From Brachybacterium sp. FME24 (GTDB lineage Bacteria > Actinomycetota > Actinomycetes > Actinomycetales > Dermabacteraceae): DNA of 64,000 nucleotides. Both the position numbers and the translations under genes were made by a program. Under the pieces are notes generated by a model. That model worked only from the letters and a program-made list of their open reading frames with translations. It did not search any database and was not told the origin of the DNA. This document shows positions 25,447-33,380 of this stretch, piece after piece. Each line of letters begins with the position of its first letter. Positions within the stretch are counted from its first letter, which is position 1. The DNA lies in NCBI RefSeq assembly GCF_014897705.1, contig NZ_JABUXV010000009.1:62001-126000 (forward strand), in the 5' to 3' direction.

Positions 25447-27057
25447 ATGAGTCAGTCGCACCATACGGAGCGCACTCGCATCGGCGAGCTCGTCCGCACG
25501 ACCGCCCCCGCCGGGCCGAAGCGATCCATCGGCCTGCTCGCCGTCGTCGCGTGCCTGGGCGGTTTCCTCTTCGGCTACGACACCGGCGTCATCTCCGGTG
25601 CCCTGCCCTACATGTACATGCCCAAGGAAGCCGGTGGCCTCGCCCTGACCTCCCTCGAGGAGGGGCTCGTCGGCGGCTTCCTGCTCGCCGGCTGCGCGTT
25701 CGGCGCGATCATCGGCGGCCGGCTGTCGGACCGCTACGGGCGCCGGCACAACATCCTGATCCTCGCCGTCGTGTTCTTCCTCGGGGCCCTGGCCTGCGCG
25801 CTCGCTCCGAGCCTGTGGGTCCTCTACCCCGCGCGCTTCGTGCTCGGCCTCGCCGTCGGCGGTGCCTCGACCACCGTGCCCGTCTACCTCTCGGAGTCGG
25901 CACCCAAGGAGCAGCGCGGCATGCTGGTCGCCGTCGACCAGCTGATGATCGTCACCGGACAGTTCATCGCCTTCGGGATGAACGCCCTGATCGCCTCGCT
26001 CCAGGGTGGGCCCGAGGCCGTCGTGGCCGGGGACCCCTCCGGCACCTATGAAGCCGGCGAGACCGTGTCCTGGAGTCTGCTCGCCGGGATCGGCGGGCTC
26101 ACCGTCTCCGAGGGCAACGGGCACGCCTGGCGCTGGATGCTGGTGCTCTGCTCGATCCCCGCGATCGCCCTGTGGCTGGGCATCCGCATGATGCCCGAAT
26201 CGGCCCGTTGGCACGTGGGTCGCGGGGAGCTGGTCCAGGCGATCGCGAACCTCAAGCGGGTACGCGTCGAGGGCAGGGACGACGTGGCCGTCGAGGTCGC
26301 CGAGATGGAGGCGAACCGCCGCGCCGAGGAGAAGCGCGAGAAGCTCAGCCTGAAGGCGGCGATCAAGGTGCCCTGGCTGAGATCGATCATCATCTTCGGC
26401 GGCATCTTCGCGATCCTCCAGCAGCTCACCGGCGTGAACACGATGATGTACTACGCCCCGAAGGTCCTCATGGCCGCCGGTTTCGACGCCCAGGCCTCCA
26501 TCATCCTCAACGTCTTCACGGGCCTTGCCTCGGTGATCGGCTCGGCCGCGGGCCTGCTCGCGCTGCGGCGCTTCGGCAGGCGTCAGGTGCTGCTGGTGGG
26601 CCAGACCATCCTGACCCTGTCCCTGATCGCGATGACCGCGATCTTCCTGCTCGGCATCAACCCGTACCTCGGCGCCGACGGGGAGGTCTCCCCAGACATC
26701 CCGCCCTTCGTGCCCTATCTCGTGGTCGTGGTGATCGTGCTGTTCATGCTCGGCATGCAATCCGGCCCCGGCCCGGTCATGTGGGTGATGCTCTCGGAGA
26801 TCTTCCCCAACGCGATCCGCGGCGCGGCCAACGGCTTCGCCGTCATGATCCTGTGGATCGCGAACCTCGCGGTCACCGTGACCTTCCCCGTGATGATGGA
26901 CGGCATCGGCCCGGTGGCGACCTACGGGATCTTCGCGGCCATCAACATCTTCGCGGTGATCTGGTACTTCGTGCGCATCCCCGAGACCAAGAAGTTCTCC
27001 CTCGAGCGCATCGAGTGGGAGTTCCGCGAAGCCGGCGGCGTGATCCGCCTGCGCTGA
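25447..27057 (+). CDS. iolT: MFS sugar porter, probable myo-inositol transporter
   Basis: The 536-residue protein is a 12-helix sugar porter: GYDTGVISGAL in helix 1, DRYGRR in loop 2-3, PESARWHVG after helix 6, QQLTGVNTMMYYAP in helix 7 and PETKKFS at the C-terminus. AAGGAGGGA precedes the ATG. A loop of about 45 residues after helix 5 (around ALIASLQGGPEA) is longer than usual. Homology to proton-coupled inositol transporters plus the shared promoter with iolD make myo-inositol the likely substrate. Confidence 0.88.
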   Translation: MSQSHHTERTRIGELVRTTAPAGPKRSIGLLAVVACLGGFLFGYDTGVISGALPYMYMPKEAGGLALTSLEEGLVGGFLLAGCAFGAIIGGRLSDRYGRRHNILILAVVFFLGALACALAPSLWVLYPARFVLGLAVGGASTTVPVYLSESAPKEQRGMLVAVDQLMIVTGQFIAFGMNALIASLQGGPEAVVAGDPSGTYEAGETVSWSLLAGIGGLTVSEGNGHAWRWMLVLCSIPAIALWLGIRMMPESARWHVGRGELVQAIANLKRVRVEGRDDVAVEVAEMEANRRAEEKREKLSLKAAIKVPWLRSIIIFGGIFAILQQLTGVNTMMYYAPKVLMAAGFDAQASIILNVFTGLASVIGSAAGLLALRRFGRRQVLLVGQTILTLSLIAMTAIFLLGINPYLGADGEVSPDIPPFVPYLVVVVIVLFMLGMQSGPGPVMWVMLSEIFPNAIRGAANGFAVMILWIANLAVTVTFPVMMDGIGPVATYGIFAAINIFAVIWYFVRIPETKKFSLERIEWEFREAGGVIRLR

Positions 27058-27082
27058 GCCCGGAGGGGCGGCCGCCTGCACG

Positions 27083-27150
27083 GTGCCCGCCCCGCCCGCC
27101 CCGCCCGCCCCGCCCCGCCCCGCCGGCCCTGCCCGCCCGCCCGGCCCGCC
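27083..27150. repeat. CCGCC-rich low-complexity tract
   Basis: A tract of repeated CCGCC/CCGCCC units follows the transporter stop. It is strongly strand-asymmetric (C-rich on plus) and non-coding as far as visible. Confidence 0.6.
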
Positions 27151-27185
27151 CTGCCCCGCAGCCCGGACGCCACATCTTCGATTTT

Positions 27186-27234
27186 TGCCAGGTTCTCTGC
27201 CGTTCTCGGCCCGAAAGTGGCAGAGAACCTGGCA
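27186..27234. repeat. Perfect 16-bp palindrome between iolT and the Gfo/Idh gene
   Basis: Arms of 16 bases (27186-27201 and 27219-27234) are exactly complementary around a 17-base loop, and a T-run (27182-27186) precedes the left arm. The layout is that of the dispersed families A and B, but the sequence is different and single-copy here. It could also act as a terminator in the minus orientation. Confidence 0.8.
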
Positions 27235-27277
27235 TAACTCTTCCAAGCACCTCAGATCGACCTCGAAAGGACCTGAC

Positions 27278-28471
27278 ATGACCTCTGCACCTCTGTCCGT
27301 GGCCGTGATCGGCGCCGGCATGGCCGGCAAGACCCACGCCAACGCCTGGCGCCAGGCCGGGACCGTCTACGACCTGGGCCTGCCGCCGGTGCGGCTCGCC
27401 GCCATCGCCGACGCCCACCTGCCCTTCGCCGAGGACGCCGCCGCCCGCTACGGCTACGAGAAGGCCGTCGGGGATTGGCGCGACGTCGCCGAGGACGACT
27501 CGATCGACATCGTCTCGATCGTGGTCGGCAACGCGCTGCACCGCGAGATCGCCGAGGCCATGGCCGCCGCCGGCAAGCACGTGCTGTGCGAGAAGCCACT
27601 GGCCGGCACGCTCGAGGACGCCGAGGCGATGGCAGCCCTCGAGCAGAAGCACCCCGATCTGGTGCTCGCGACCGGATACACCTTCCGCCGCAACGCCGGC
27701 GTCGCCATGCTCGCGAAGCTCGCCGCCGAGGGGGCGCTCGGCCAGATCGCGCACCTCGACGGTCGCTACTGGTGCGACTACGGGGCCGACGAGAATGCGC
27801 CCATGGCCTGGCGGTACAAGGGGCCGATGGGCTCCGGCGCGCTCGGCGACGTCGGCTCCCACCTGGTCGATTCCGCCGAGCTGATCCTCGGCCCGGTGGT
27901 CGAGGTCTCCGGCGCGCAGCTCGTGCGGACCATCCCCGAGCGCCCTGTCGCCAGCGGAGCGGTCGCCGGTGGCCGCGGGGTCTCCGCCTCGGCGGATTCC
28001 CCGAAGGAGCCCGTGGAGAACGACGACGTCGCCACCTTCACCGCCCGCTTCGCCTCCGGGGCCGCCGGCACCTTCTCCGTCTCCCGCGTGGCCCACGGCC
28101 TGCCCAACTACAAAGCACTCACCGTGCTCGGCACCGGGGGAACCGCGAGCTGGTCCCTGGACCGCACCGGGGAGATCCAGATCGCCGACGCCTCCTCGCC
28201 CGCGGGGCTGGGCGGAATGCGCCAGGTCCTCGTGAACCCGGAGTTCCCCTACTTCGGGAACGGCTCCTCGATGGCCTTCGGCGGCGTCGGCCTGAACCAG
28301 ATCGAGCAGTTCACCTACCAGGCACACGCCTTCCTGCAGCAGGTCGCCGGAGTGACCGGGGGCGCCCTGCCGCCGTGCGCGAGCTTCGCCGACGGCTACC
28401 GCCAGATGCGCGTGCTGGACGCCGTGGCCCGCTCGGCCGACGGCGGCGGCGCCGCGATCGAGATCTCCTGA
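27278..28471 (+). CDS. Gfo/Idh/MocA-family oxidoreductase (inositol-region paralogue)
   Basis: The 397-residue protein has GAGMAGKTHA at the N-terminus, EKP at 105-107 (Lys106) and Asp191/His195 in GDVGSHLVDSAE, the family's catalytic set. An ADENAPMAWRYKGPMGSGALGD stretch before the Asp is shared with many scyllo-inositol-type dehydrogenases. GAAAGGA lies 8 bases before the ATG. With the TIM barrel that follows it probably channels an inositol isomer or its keto form into the pathway. The isomer cannot be assigned. Confidence 0.87.
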   Translation: MTSAPLSVAVIGAGMAGKTHANAWRQAGTVYDLGLPPVRLAAIADAHLPFAEDAAARYGYEKAVGDWRDVAEDDSIDIVSIVVGNALHREIAEAMAAAGKHVLCEKPLAGTLEDAEAMAALEQKHPDLVLATGYTFRRNAGVAMLAKLAAEGALGQIAHLDGRYWCDYGADENAPMAWRYKGPMGSGALGDVGSHLVDSAELILGPVVEVSGAQLVRTIPERPVASGAVAGGRGVSASADSPKEPVENDDVATFTARFASGAAGTFSVSRVAHGLPNYKALTVLGTGGTASWSLDRTGEIQIADASSPAGLGGMRQVLVNPEFPYFGNGSSMAFGGVGLNQIEQFTYQAHAFLQQVAGVTGGALPPCASFADGYRQMRVLDAVARSADGGGAAIEIS

Positions 28472-28473
28472 TC

Positions 28474-28513
28474 CGTCGGCCCGTCGGCCCGTCGGCCCGT
28501 CGGCCCGTCGGCC
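28474..28513. repeat. Five perfect tandem octamers
   Basis: Five identical copies of CGTCGGCC begin two bases after the preceding stop codon. This is the most uniform octamer array in the window and again abuts a gene's 3' end. Confidence 0.9.
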
Positions 28514-28551
28514 TGATCCCACCTCGACTCGTTTCCCGAGAGGAGACCCCC

Positions 28552-29556
28552 ATGACGTTCACCTACGGTGCCTACACCGCCTGCCTGCAGGACCGCACCC
28601 TTCCCGAGGCCCTTGAGGTACTGCGCGGGATGGGGCTGACCGGAGCCGAGGTCAATACCGGCGGCTTCATCCCTTCCCCGCACGCCCCGGTCGACGCACT
28701 CCTGGCCAGCGAGCGCGCCCGACGCGACTACTTGCAGGTCTTCGCCGACGCCGATATGCAGCTCACGGGCCTGACGGCCTCGGGCAACCCGCTCTCGCCG
28801 TTGCCCACCGAGGGCCTCGGCCACGCCCATGACCTGCGCCGCACCATCGAGCTCGCCGGTCTGCTGGGCGTGCGCGACGTGGTGGCGATGTCGGGCACCC
28901 CGGGCACCGATCCGGGTGCCCGCTACCCGGCGTGGATCGTGAACCCCTGGAACGGCATCGACCTGGAGATCCTCGAGTACCAGTGGTCCGTCGCGGTGCC
29001 GTTCTGGAAGGAGATCGACGCCCTCGCCAGGGAGCGGGACGTGCAGGTCGCCCTCGAGATGCACCCGCGAAACCTCGTGTTCTCCCCGCCCAGCTTCGAG
29101 CGCTTCGTCGAGCTGGTGGAGCCCACGAACATCGGCGTGAACCTCGATCCCTCGCACCTGTTCTGGCAGCAGATGGAGCCGATCGACTGCATCGAGCGCC
29201 TGGGCTCGCACATCACCCACGTGCACGCGAAGGACACCGCGGTGCTGCCCGGTGCGGCCACCCGCGGTGTGCTGGATACCGACTTCGGTCCGGTTCCCGA
29301 GGATCCCGCGCAGCGCACCCCGACGGGGATGGGCCACTACTGCGCGACCTGGCCGGAGGATCCGGCCTGGCGTTTCGTCGCGATCGGGGAGGGCCACGAC
29401 GTCGACTACTGGGCTCGATTCCTCGCGGCGCTTGCCGCTGTGGATCCCGATCTCGCCGTGAACATCGAGCATGAGGACGCCGCCTTCGATCGAGTCGAGG
29501 GCATCGCCCGCGGCGCCGAGACCCTCCTGGCCGCCGCCGCGAACTCCGGCGCCTGA
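28552..29556 (+). CDS. Xylose-isomerase-like TIM-barrel sugar isomerase/epimerase
   Basis: The 334-residue protein starts after GAGAGGAGA. The metal-binding strands of the fold are apparent: VALEMHPRNLVF, GVNLDPSHLFWQ, HITHVHAKDT and a late NIEHED. Members act as isomerases, epimerases or dehydratases on keto-sugars, including IolE and IolI. Its pairing with a Gfo/Idh dehydrogenase is a very common two-gene cassette in which the dehydrogenase makes a keto-sugar that the isomerase uses. It could supply IolI (inosose isomerase) or IolE function. Confidence 0.84.
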   Translation: MTFTYGAYTACLQDRTLPEALEVLRGMGLTGAEVNTGGFIPSPHAPVDALLASERARRDYLQVFADADMQLTGLTASGNPLSPLPTEGLGHAHDLRRTIELAGLLGVRDVVAMSGTPGTDPGARYPAWIVNPWNGIDLEILEYQWSVAVPFWKEIDALARERDVQVALEMHPRNLVFSPPSFERFVELVEPTNIGVNLDPSHLFWQQMEPIDCIERLGSHITHVHAKDTAVLPGAATRGVLDTDFGPVPEDPAQRTPTGMGHYCATWPEDPAWRFVAIGEGHDVDYWARFLAALAAVDPDLAVNIEHEDAAFDRVEGIARGAETLLAAAANSGA

Positions 29557-29656
29557 CGCGACCCCCGCCCGCCGGGCCGGCCCGTGCGTTTGGCGCCGGA
29601 TGGTGCGTGACCTCGACGTATTAGCTATGGGCTCCGGCCCGGACAAGGAACAGAGC

Positions 29657-30046
29657 ATGCCTCTCGTACGCATCACCCAGCAGGACGTCCGCACCCCCGA
29701 GCAGTCCCAGCAACTGGCGGACATCGTCCAGAGCGTCATGCTCGAGCTGTTCTCGGCCCCGCCCAGGGACCGCTACCAGATCGTGGAGACCCTCCCCGTC
29801 GGCTCGATCCTCGCCGAGGACACCGGGCTGGGGATCGAGCGCAGCGAAGGCGTGGTGATCATCCACGTCACCCAGCGGGGGCGCAGCACCGAGCAGAAGC
29901 AGGCGGTGTACGCCGCGCTCGCCGAGCGCCTCGCGGCCGCGGATCTCGTGCGCCCGGAGGACCTCATCGTCTCGGTGGTGCACAACGATCGCGAGGACTG
30001 GTCCTTCGGTCATGGACGGGCGCAGTTCCTCACCGGGGAGCTCTGA
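29657..30046 (+). CDS. Tautomerase-superfamily protein
   Basis: This 129-residue protein starts Met-Pro, so processing would expose the catalytic Pro1 of 4-oxalocrotonate-tautomerase-type enzymes. Its length fits the single-chain tautomerase subgroup of about 130 residues rather than the 62-residue type. VVIIHVTQRGRSTEQKQAVYAAL is the conserved second-half motif and LIVSVVHNDREDWSFGHGRAQ the family C-terminus. It lies about 100 bp after the isomerase gene with AAGGAA before the start. A keto-enol tautomerisation of an inositol-derived diketone is conceivable but unproven. Confidence 0.85.
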   Translation: MPLVRITQQDVRTPEQSQQLADIVQSVMLELFSAPPRDRYQIVETLPVGSILAEDTGLGIERSEGVVIIHVTQRGRSTEQKQAVYAALAERLAAADLVRPEDLIVSVVHNDREDWSFGHGRAQFLTGEL

Positions 30047-30107
30047 GGAAAGGGCCGACGGGGCCGACGGAGTGCGCGAGCGCCGGTCCGGCCCCGGCTC
30101 CCGAGCG

Positions 30108-30165
30108 AGTTCTGCACCCGGAGGACCGATCCCGTCGGCCGCATCGGTCGTGGCGCCACAAAACC
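30108..30165. repeat. Dispersed palindromic element, family B, degenerate copy
   Basis: This unit has the same 21-16-21 arm-loop-arm geometry as the perfect copy at 44688-44745. The loop-proximal part (GGACCG ... CCGCATCGGTC) and the distal CCACAAAAC are preserved, while arm pairing is broken by several substitutions. It lies 60 bp after the tautomerase gene. Confidence 0.7.
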
Positions 30166-30209
30166 CCGTTCGGGGCCGGCGGGCCCGACCAGGACGGGCC
30201 GGCCGGGCC

Positions 30210-30281
30210 GGGCCACACCGGCTCGACCGGGCCGGGCCACACCGGCTCGACCGGACCGGGACACACCGGCTCGGCCGGGCC
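30210..30281. repeat. Three 24-bp tandem repeats
   Basis: Three 24-base units containing CACACCGGCTCGACCGG run head to tail in the gap before iolC. The second differs from the first at one position and the third at two. A partial fourth unit follows. No gene is visible in 30047-30502. Confidence 0.8.
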
Positions 30282-30378
30282 ACACCGGGCCCGCTGAGCC
30301 GGGCTGGGCCGGACCCGCCGAGGTCGGCGCCGCTCGTGCGGCACAGCCGCTGGCGGGCTCCCGTGGCAGCCTCCCGAA

Positions 30379-30402
30379 CATGTCCGGGTTCATGTCTGGA
30401 CA
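30379..30402. promoter_or_regulatory. Candidate IolR-type operator upstream of iolC
   Basis: TGTCTGGACA (30393-30402) matches the iolD/iolT operator TGTCAGGACA at nine of ten positions and is a TGTC/GACA palindrome. A second CATGTC half-site lies 12 bases upstream (30379-30384 versus 30391-30396). The iolC start is about 100 bp downstream. Confidence 0.6.
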
Positions 30403-30502
30403 AATGAACAATGCAATGGCACGATAGGACAAGCGAGCGGTACGACCCGGCGAATCACCCCTGGTCACCGCCCAGATTTCAACGCAGAGAGGCCCTGAGA
30501 TC

Positions 30503-31537
30503 ATGGCAGCACCCGACCTCGACATCATCACCTTCGGTCGCAGCGGTGTCGACATCTATCCCTTGGAGATCGCCAAAGGACTGGAGGACATCAACAGCTT
30601 CGGCAAGTTCCTCGGCGGCAGCCCCACCAACGTCGCCGTCGCGGCGGCCCGGCTCGGGCACACCCCGGCCGTGATCACCGGCGTGGGCAACGATCCCTTC
30701 GGCCGCTACGTGGTCAAGGAGATGGAGCGCCTGGGCGTCTCCGGCCGCTTCGTCGTGCGCAACGACGAGCTGAACACCCCGATCACGTTGTGCGAGATCT
30801 TCCCGCCGGACGACTTCCCGCTGTACTTCTACCGCCGGCCCAGCGCCCCGGACCTGCAGGTCGCGCCCGAGCATCTGGACCTCGACGCGATCCGCAGCGT
30901 CCCGCTGTTCTGGTTCTCCGGCACCGGGCTCTCCGAGGAGCCGAGCCGCTCGGCCCACTTCGCGGCCCTCGAGGCCCGCGGACGCACCGCCCACACCGTC
31001 TTCGACCTCGACTACCGGCCCATGTTCTGGTCCTCCCCGGACGAGGCCCGCGAGCTCTACCGCGAGGCCCTCAAGCACACGACGGTCGCCGTCGGCAACA
31101 AGGAGGAGTGCGAGGTCGCCGTCGGCGAGACCGAACCCGAGCGCGCGGCCGATGCCCTGCTCGAGGCCGGTGTGGAGATCGCGATCGTCAAGCAGGGCCC
31201 CAAGGGCGTGCTCGGCAAGACCCGCGACGACCGCGTGGAGGTCGCCCCGAACCTCATCGAGGTCATCAACGGGCTCGGCGCCGGCGACAGCTTCGGCGGC
31301 TCCCTGGCCCATGGCCTGCTCGCCGGACAGGACCTCGAGACCATCCTGACCCGCTGCAACGCCGCGGGCGCGATCGTCACCAGCCGTCTGGAGTGCTCCA
31401 CCGCGATGCCCACCGGCGAGGAGATCGACCTGCTGATCGGCGGCGGCGACCCCAACCACGGGCAGACGGTCGAGCAGATGCTCGGCGCGCTCCGCAATCG
31501 CGGTATCGACGCCCCCGCCACGGAGAAGACCGCATGA
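30503..31537 (+). CDS. iolC: 5-dehydro-2-deoxygluconokinase
   Basis: The 344-residue PfkB-fold kinase has GGSPTN at 38-43 and the GLGAGDSFGG anion-hole motif with catalytic Asp262. The N-terminal FGRSGVDIYP and central PLYFYRRPSAPDL are typical of IolC rather than ribokinase. It phosphorylates 2-deoxy-5-keto-gluconate. It opens the operon iolC, aldolase, iolB, iolG and lies downstream of the candidate IolR site. The ribosome site (AGAGAGG) is moderate. Confidence 0.94.
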   Translation: MAAPDLDIITFGRSGVDIYPLEIAKGLEDINSFGKFLGGSPTNVAVAAARLGHTPAVITGVGNDPFGRYVVKEMERLGVSGRFVVRNDELNTPITLCEIFPPDDFPLYFYRRPSAPDLQVAPEHLDLDAIRSVPLFWFSGTGLSEEPSRSAHFAALEARGRTAHTVFDLDYRPMFWSSPDEARELYREALKHTTVAVGNKEECEVAVGETEPERAADALLEAGVEIAIVKQGPKGVLGKTRDDRVEVAPNLIEVINGLGAGDSFGGSLAHGLLAGQDLETILTRCNAAGAIVTSRLECSTAMPTGEEIDLLIGGGDPNHGQTVEQMLGALRNRGIDAPATEKTA

Positions 31538-32454
31538 GCACCACCACGCAGACCACCGCCCAGTCCGCCTCTCAGTTCGTGAGCACGTACGACGAGGTCA
31601 CGCGGGTTCGCCTGGAGGATCCGGGCCGGATCGCGCGGCTGGCGGCCTCCCGCAGCCGCCGCACCGTGGCGGATACCGACGGCACCATGATGGTGATCGC
31701 CGCGGACCATCCCGCCCGCGGCGCCCTCGGCGTGGGGAGCCGCCCGCAGGCGATGGCCAGCCGGCGCGAGCTGCTGGACCGGATGCGCGCGGCGCTCGCC
31801 GTGCCCGGCGTGGACGGTGTGCTCGGCACGGCAGACATCCTCGAGGACCTGCTGCTGCTCGGCGCGCTCGAGGACAAGATCGTGTTCGCCTCGATGAACC
31901 GCGGAGGGCTGCAGGGCAGCTCGTGGGAGATCGAGGACCGCTTCACCGCGTACGACGCCGCCGCCATCAAGCAGTCCGGCTTCGACGGCGGCAAGATGCT
32001 CACCCGCATCGACCTCGACGATGACCGCACCTCCTTCATCCTCGAAGCCAGCGCGCACGCCGTGACCGACCTGGCGCGGCACGAGCTGATCGCCATGGTC
32101 GAGCCGTTCATGTCGAGCCGCCCGGGCGGCGGGAAGGTCGTCAACGACCTCACTCCCGAGGGCGTCATCCGCTCCATCCATATCGCCCAGGGCCTGGGCG
32201 CGACCAGCGCCTACACCTGGCTGAAGTTGCCTGCGGTGAACGACATGGAGCGCGTCATGGACGCGACCACGCTGCCCACGCTGATCCTCGGCGGCGACCC
32301 GGCGAACGATGACCCGGACACCCTGCGCGCCACCTGGAAGCGGGCCCTGGACCGTCCCAACGTGCGCGGCCTCGTCGTGGGCCGCACCTTGCTGTACCCC
32401 GCCGACGACGACGTCACCGCCGCGGTGACCGCCTCCGTCGACATGCTCCGCTGA
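31534..32454 (+). CDS. Cgl0159-like (beta/alpha)8 aldolase, candidate deoxy-keto-gluconate-6-phosphate aldolase
   Basis: The 306-residue protein overlaps iolC by ATGA. It resembles the actinobacterial Cgl0159 family of class I aldolase-like barrels: MMVIAADHPARGALGVG early, ADILEDLLLLGALEDK, SMNRGGLQGSSWE and a likely Schiff-base lysine in YTWLKLP. No class II IolJ gene is visible, and the position directly after iolC fits cleavage of 2-deoxy-5-keto-gluconate-6-phosphate to DHAP and malonic semialdehyde. The function is inferred from operon position and fold; the family is not, to my knowledge, biochemically firm. Confidence 0.8.
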   Translation: MSTTTQTTAQSASQFVSTYDEVTRVRLEDPGRIARLAASRSRRTVADTDGTMMVIAADHPARGALGVGSRPQAMASRRELLDRMRAALAVPGVDGVLGTADILEDLLLLGALEDKIVFASMNRGGLQGSSWEIEDRFTAYDAAAIKQSGFDGGKMLTRIDLDDDRTSFILEASAHAVTDLARHELIAMVEPFMSSRPGGGKVVNDLTPEGVIRSIHIAQGLGATSAYTWLKLPAVNDMERVMDATTLPTLILGGDPANDDPDTLRATWKRALDRPNVRGLVVGRTLLYPADDDVTAAVTASVDMLR

Positions 32455-32480
32455 CCGGCTTCTTCGAAGGGAGACCACCG

Positions 32481-33380
32481 ATGTCCTCCACCTCCGACGC
32501 TCCGAACTCCTCCGACCTGCACCTGCCCGCGGGATCCACCGGCCGCGGCAACTACGAGACGATCATCGATCCCGGCGCCCGCGACGGCTGGGCCCACACC
32601 GGGCTGCGCGTGCTCGCGCTCGGCCCCGGGGAGAGCGAGATCTTCACGGCGAACAGCGTCGAGGCGATGATCGTGCCGCTGAACGGGGCCTGCGAGGTCT
32701 CCGTCGGCGGCGAGAACTACACGCTGCGCGGCCGCACCGACGTGTTCGCCTCCGCGACCGACGTGCTCTACGTGCCCGTCGGCTCCCTGCCCACCATCAC
32801 CTCCGCAGGTGGCGGCCGCTTCGCCGTCGCCACGGCGGTCGCGACCGGCCCCCACCCGGTCGCGCTGATCCGCGCCGAGGACGTACCGGTGGAGATCCGC
32901 GGCGGCGGGAACATGACCCGGAAGGTGCGCAACTTCGGGGCCGTCGGCGCCTTCGACCACTGCGACAGCCTGATCGCCTGCGAGGTCATCACGCCGGGCG
33001 GGAACTGGTCCAGTTACCCCGCGCACAAGCACGACGAGACCACCGAGACCGAATCCGAGCTCGAGGAGATCTACTACTACGAGATCCAGGACGGTCCGAG
33101 CGGCCCCGGCTTCGGTTTCCACCAGACCACCTCGAGCGGCGAGGCGAAGCCCATCGACGTGCTCAGCGAGGTGCGCACGGGCGACGCCGTGCTGGTTCCC
33201 CACGGCTGGCACGGCCCCTGCGCGGCCGCCCCCGGGCACGACATGTACTACCTCAACGTCATGGCCGGTCCCGAGGCGGACCGCGCCTGGAACATCACCG
33301 ACCACCCCGAGCAGACCTGGGTGCGCGGCACCTGGGCCGATGCCGGGATCGACCCCCGTCTCGAAGGAGAGCACCGATGA
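32481..33380 (+). CDS. iolB: 5-deoxy-glucuronate isomerase
   Basis: The 299-residue double-cupin protein begins with a short Ser-rich stretch, then the LHLPAGSTGRGNYETIIDPG signature of IolB. Metal ligands of the C-terminal cupin are seen as His182 and His184 in PAHKHD followed by ELEEIYYYE. The C-terminal DDPEQTWVR-like segment (TDHPEQTWVRGTW) is also typical. It isomerises 5-deoxy-glucuronate made by IolD into the substrate of IolC. GAAGGGAGA lies before the start and the stop overlaps iolG. Confidence 0.94.
   Translation: MSSTSDAPNSSDLHLPAGSTGRGNYETIIDPGARDGWAHTGLRVLALGPGESEIFTANSVEAMIVPLNGACEVSVGGENYTLRGRTDVFASATDVLYVPVGSLPTITSAGGGRFAVATAVATGPHPVALIRAEDVPVEIRGGGNMTRKVRNFGAVGAFDHCDSLIACEVITPGGNWSSYPAHKHDETTETESELEEIYYYEIQDGPSGPGFGFHQTTSSGEAKPIDVLSEVRTGDAVLVPHGWHGPCAAAPGHDMYYLNVMAGPEADRAWNITDHPEQTWVRGTWADAGIDPRLEGEHR

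Noticed and set aside
30210..30281. Possible CRISPR or coding repeat
   Set aside because: Three head-to-tail 24-mers have no spacers, and the overlapping frames lack support.
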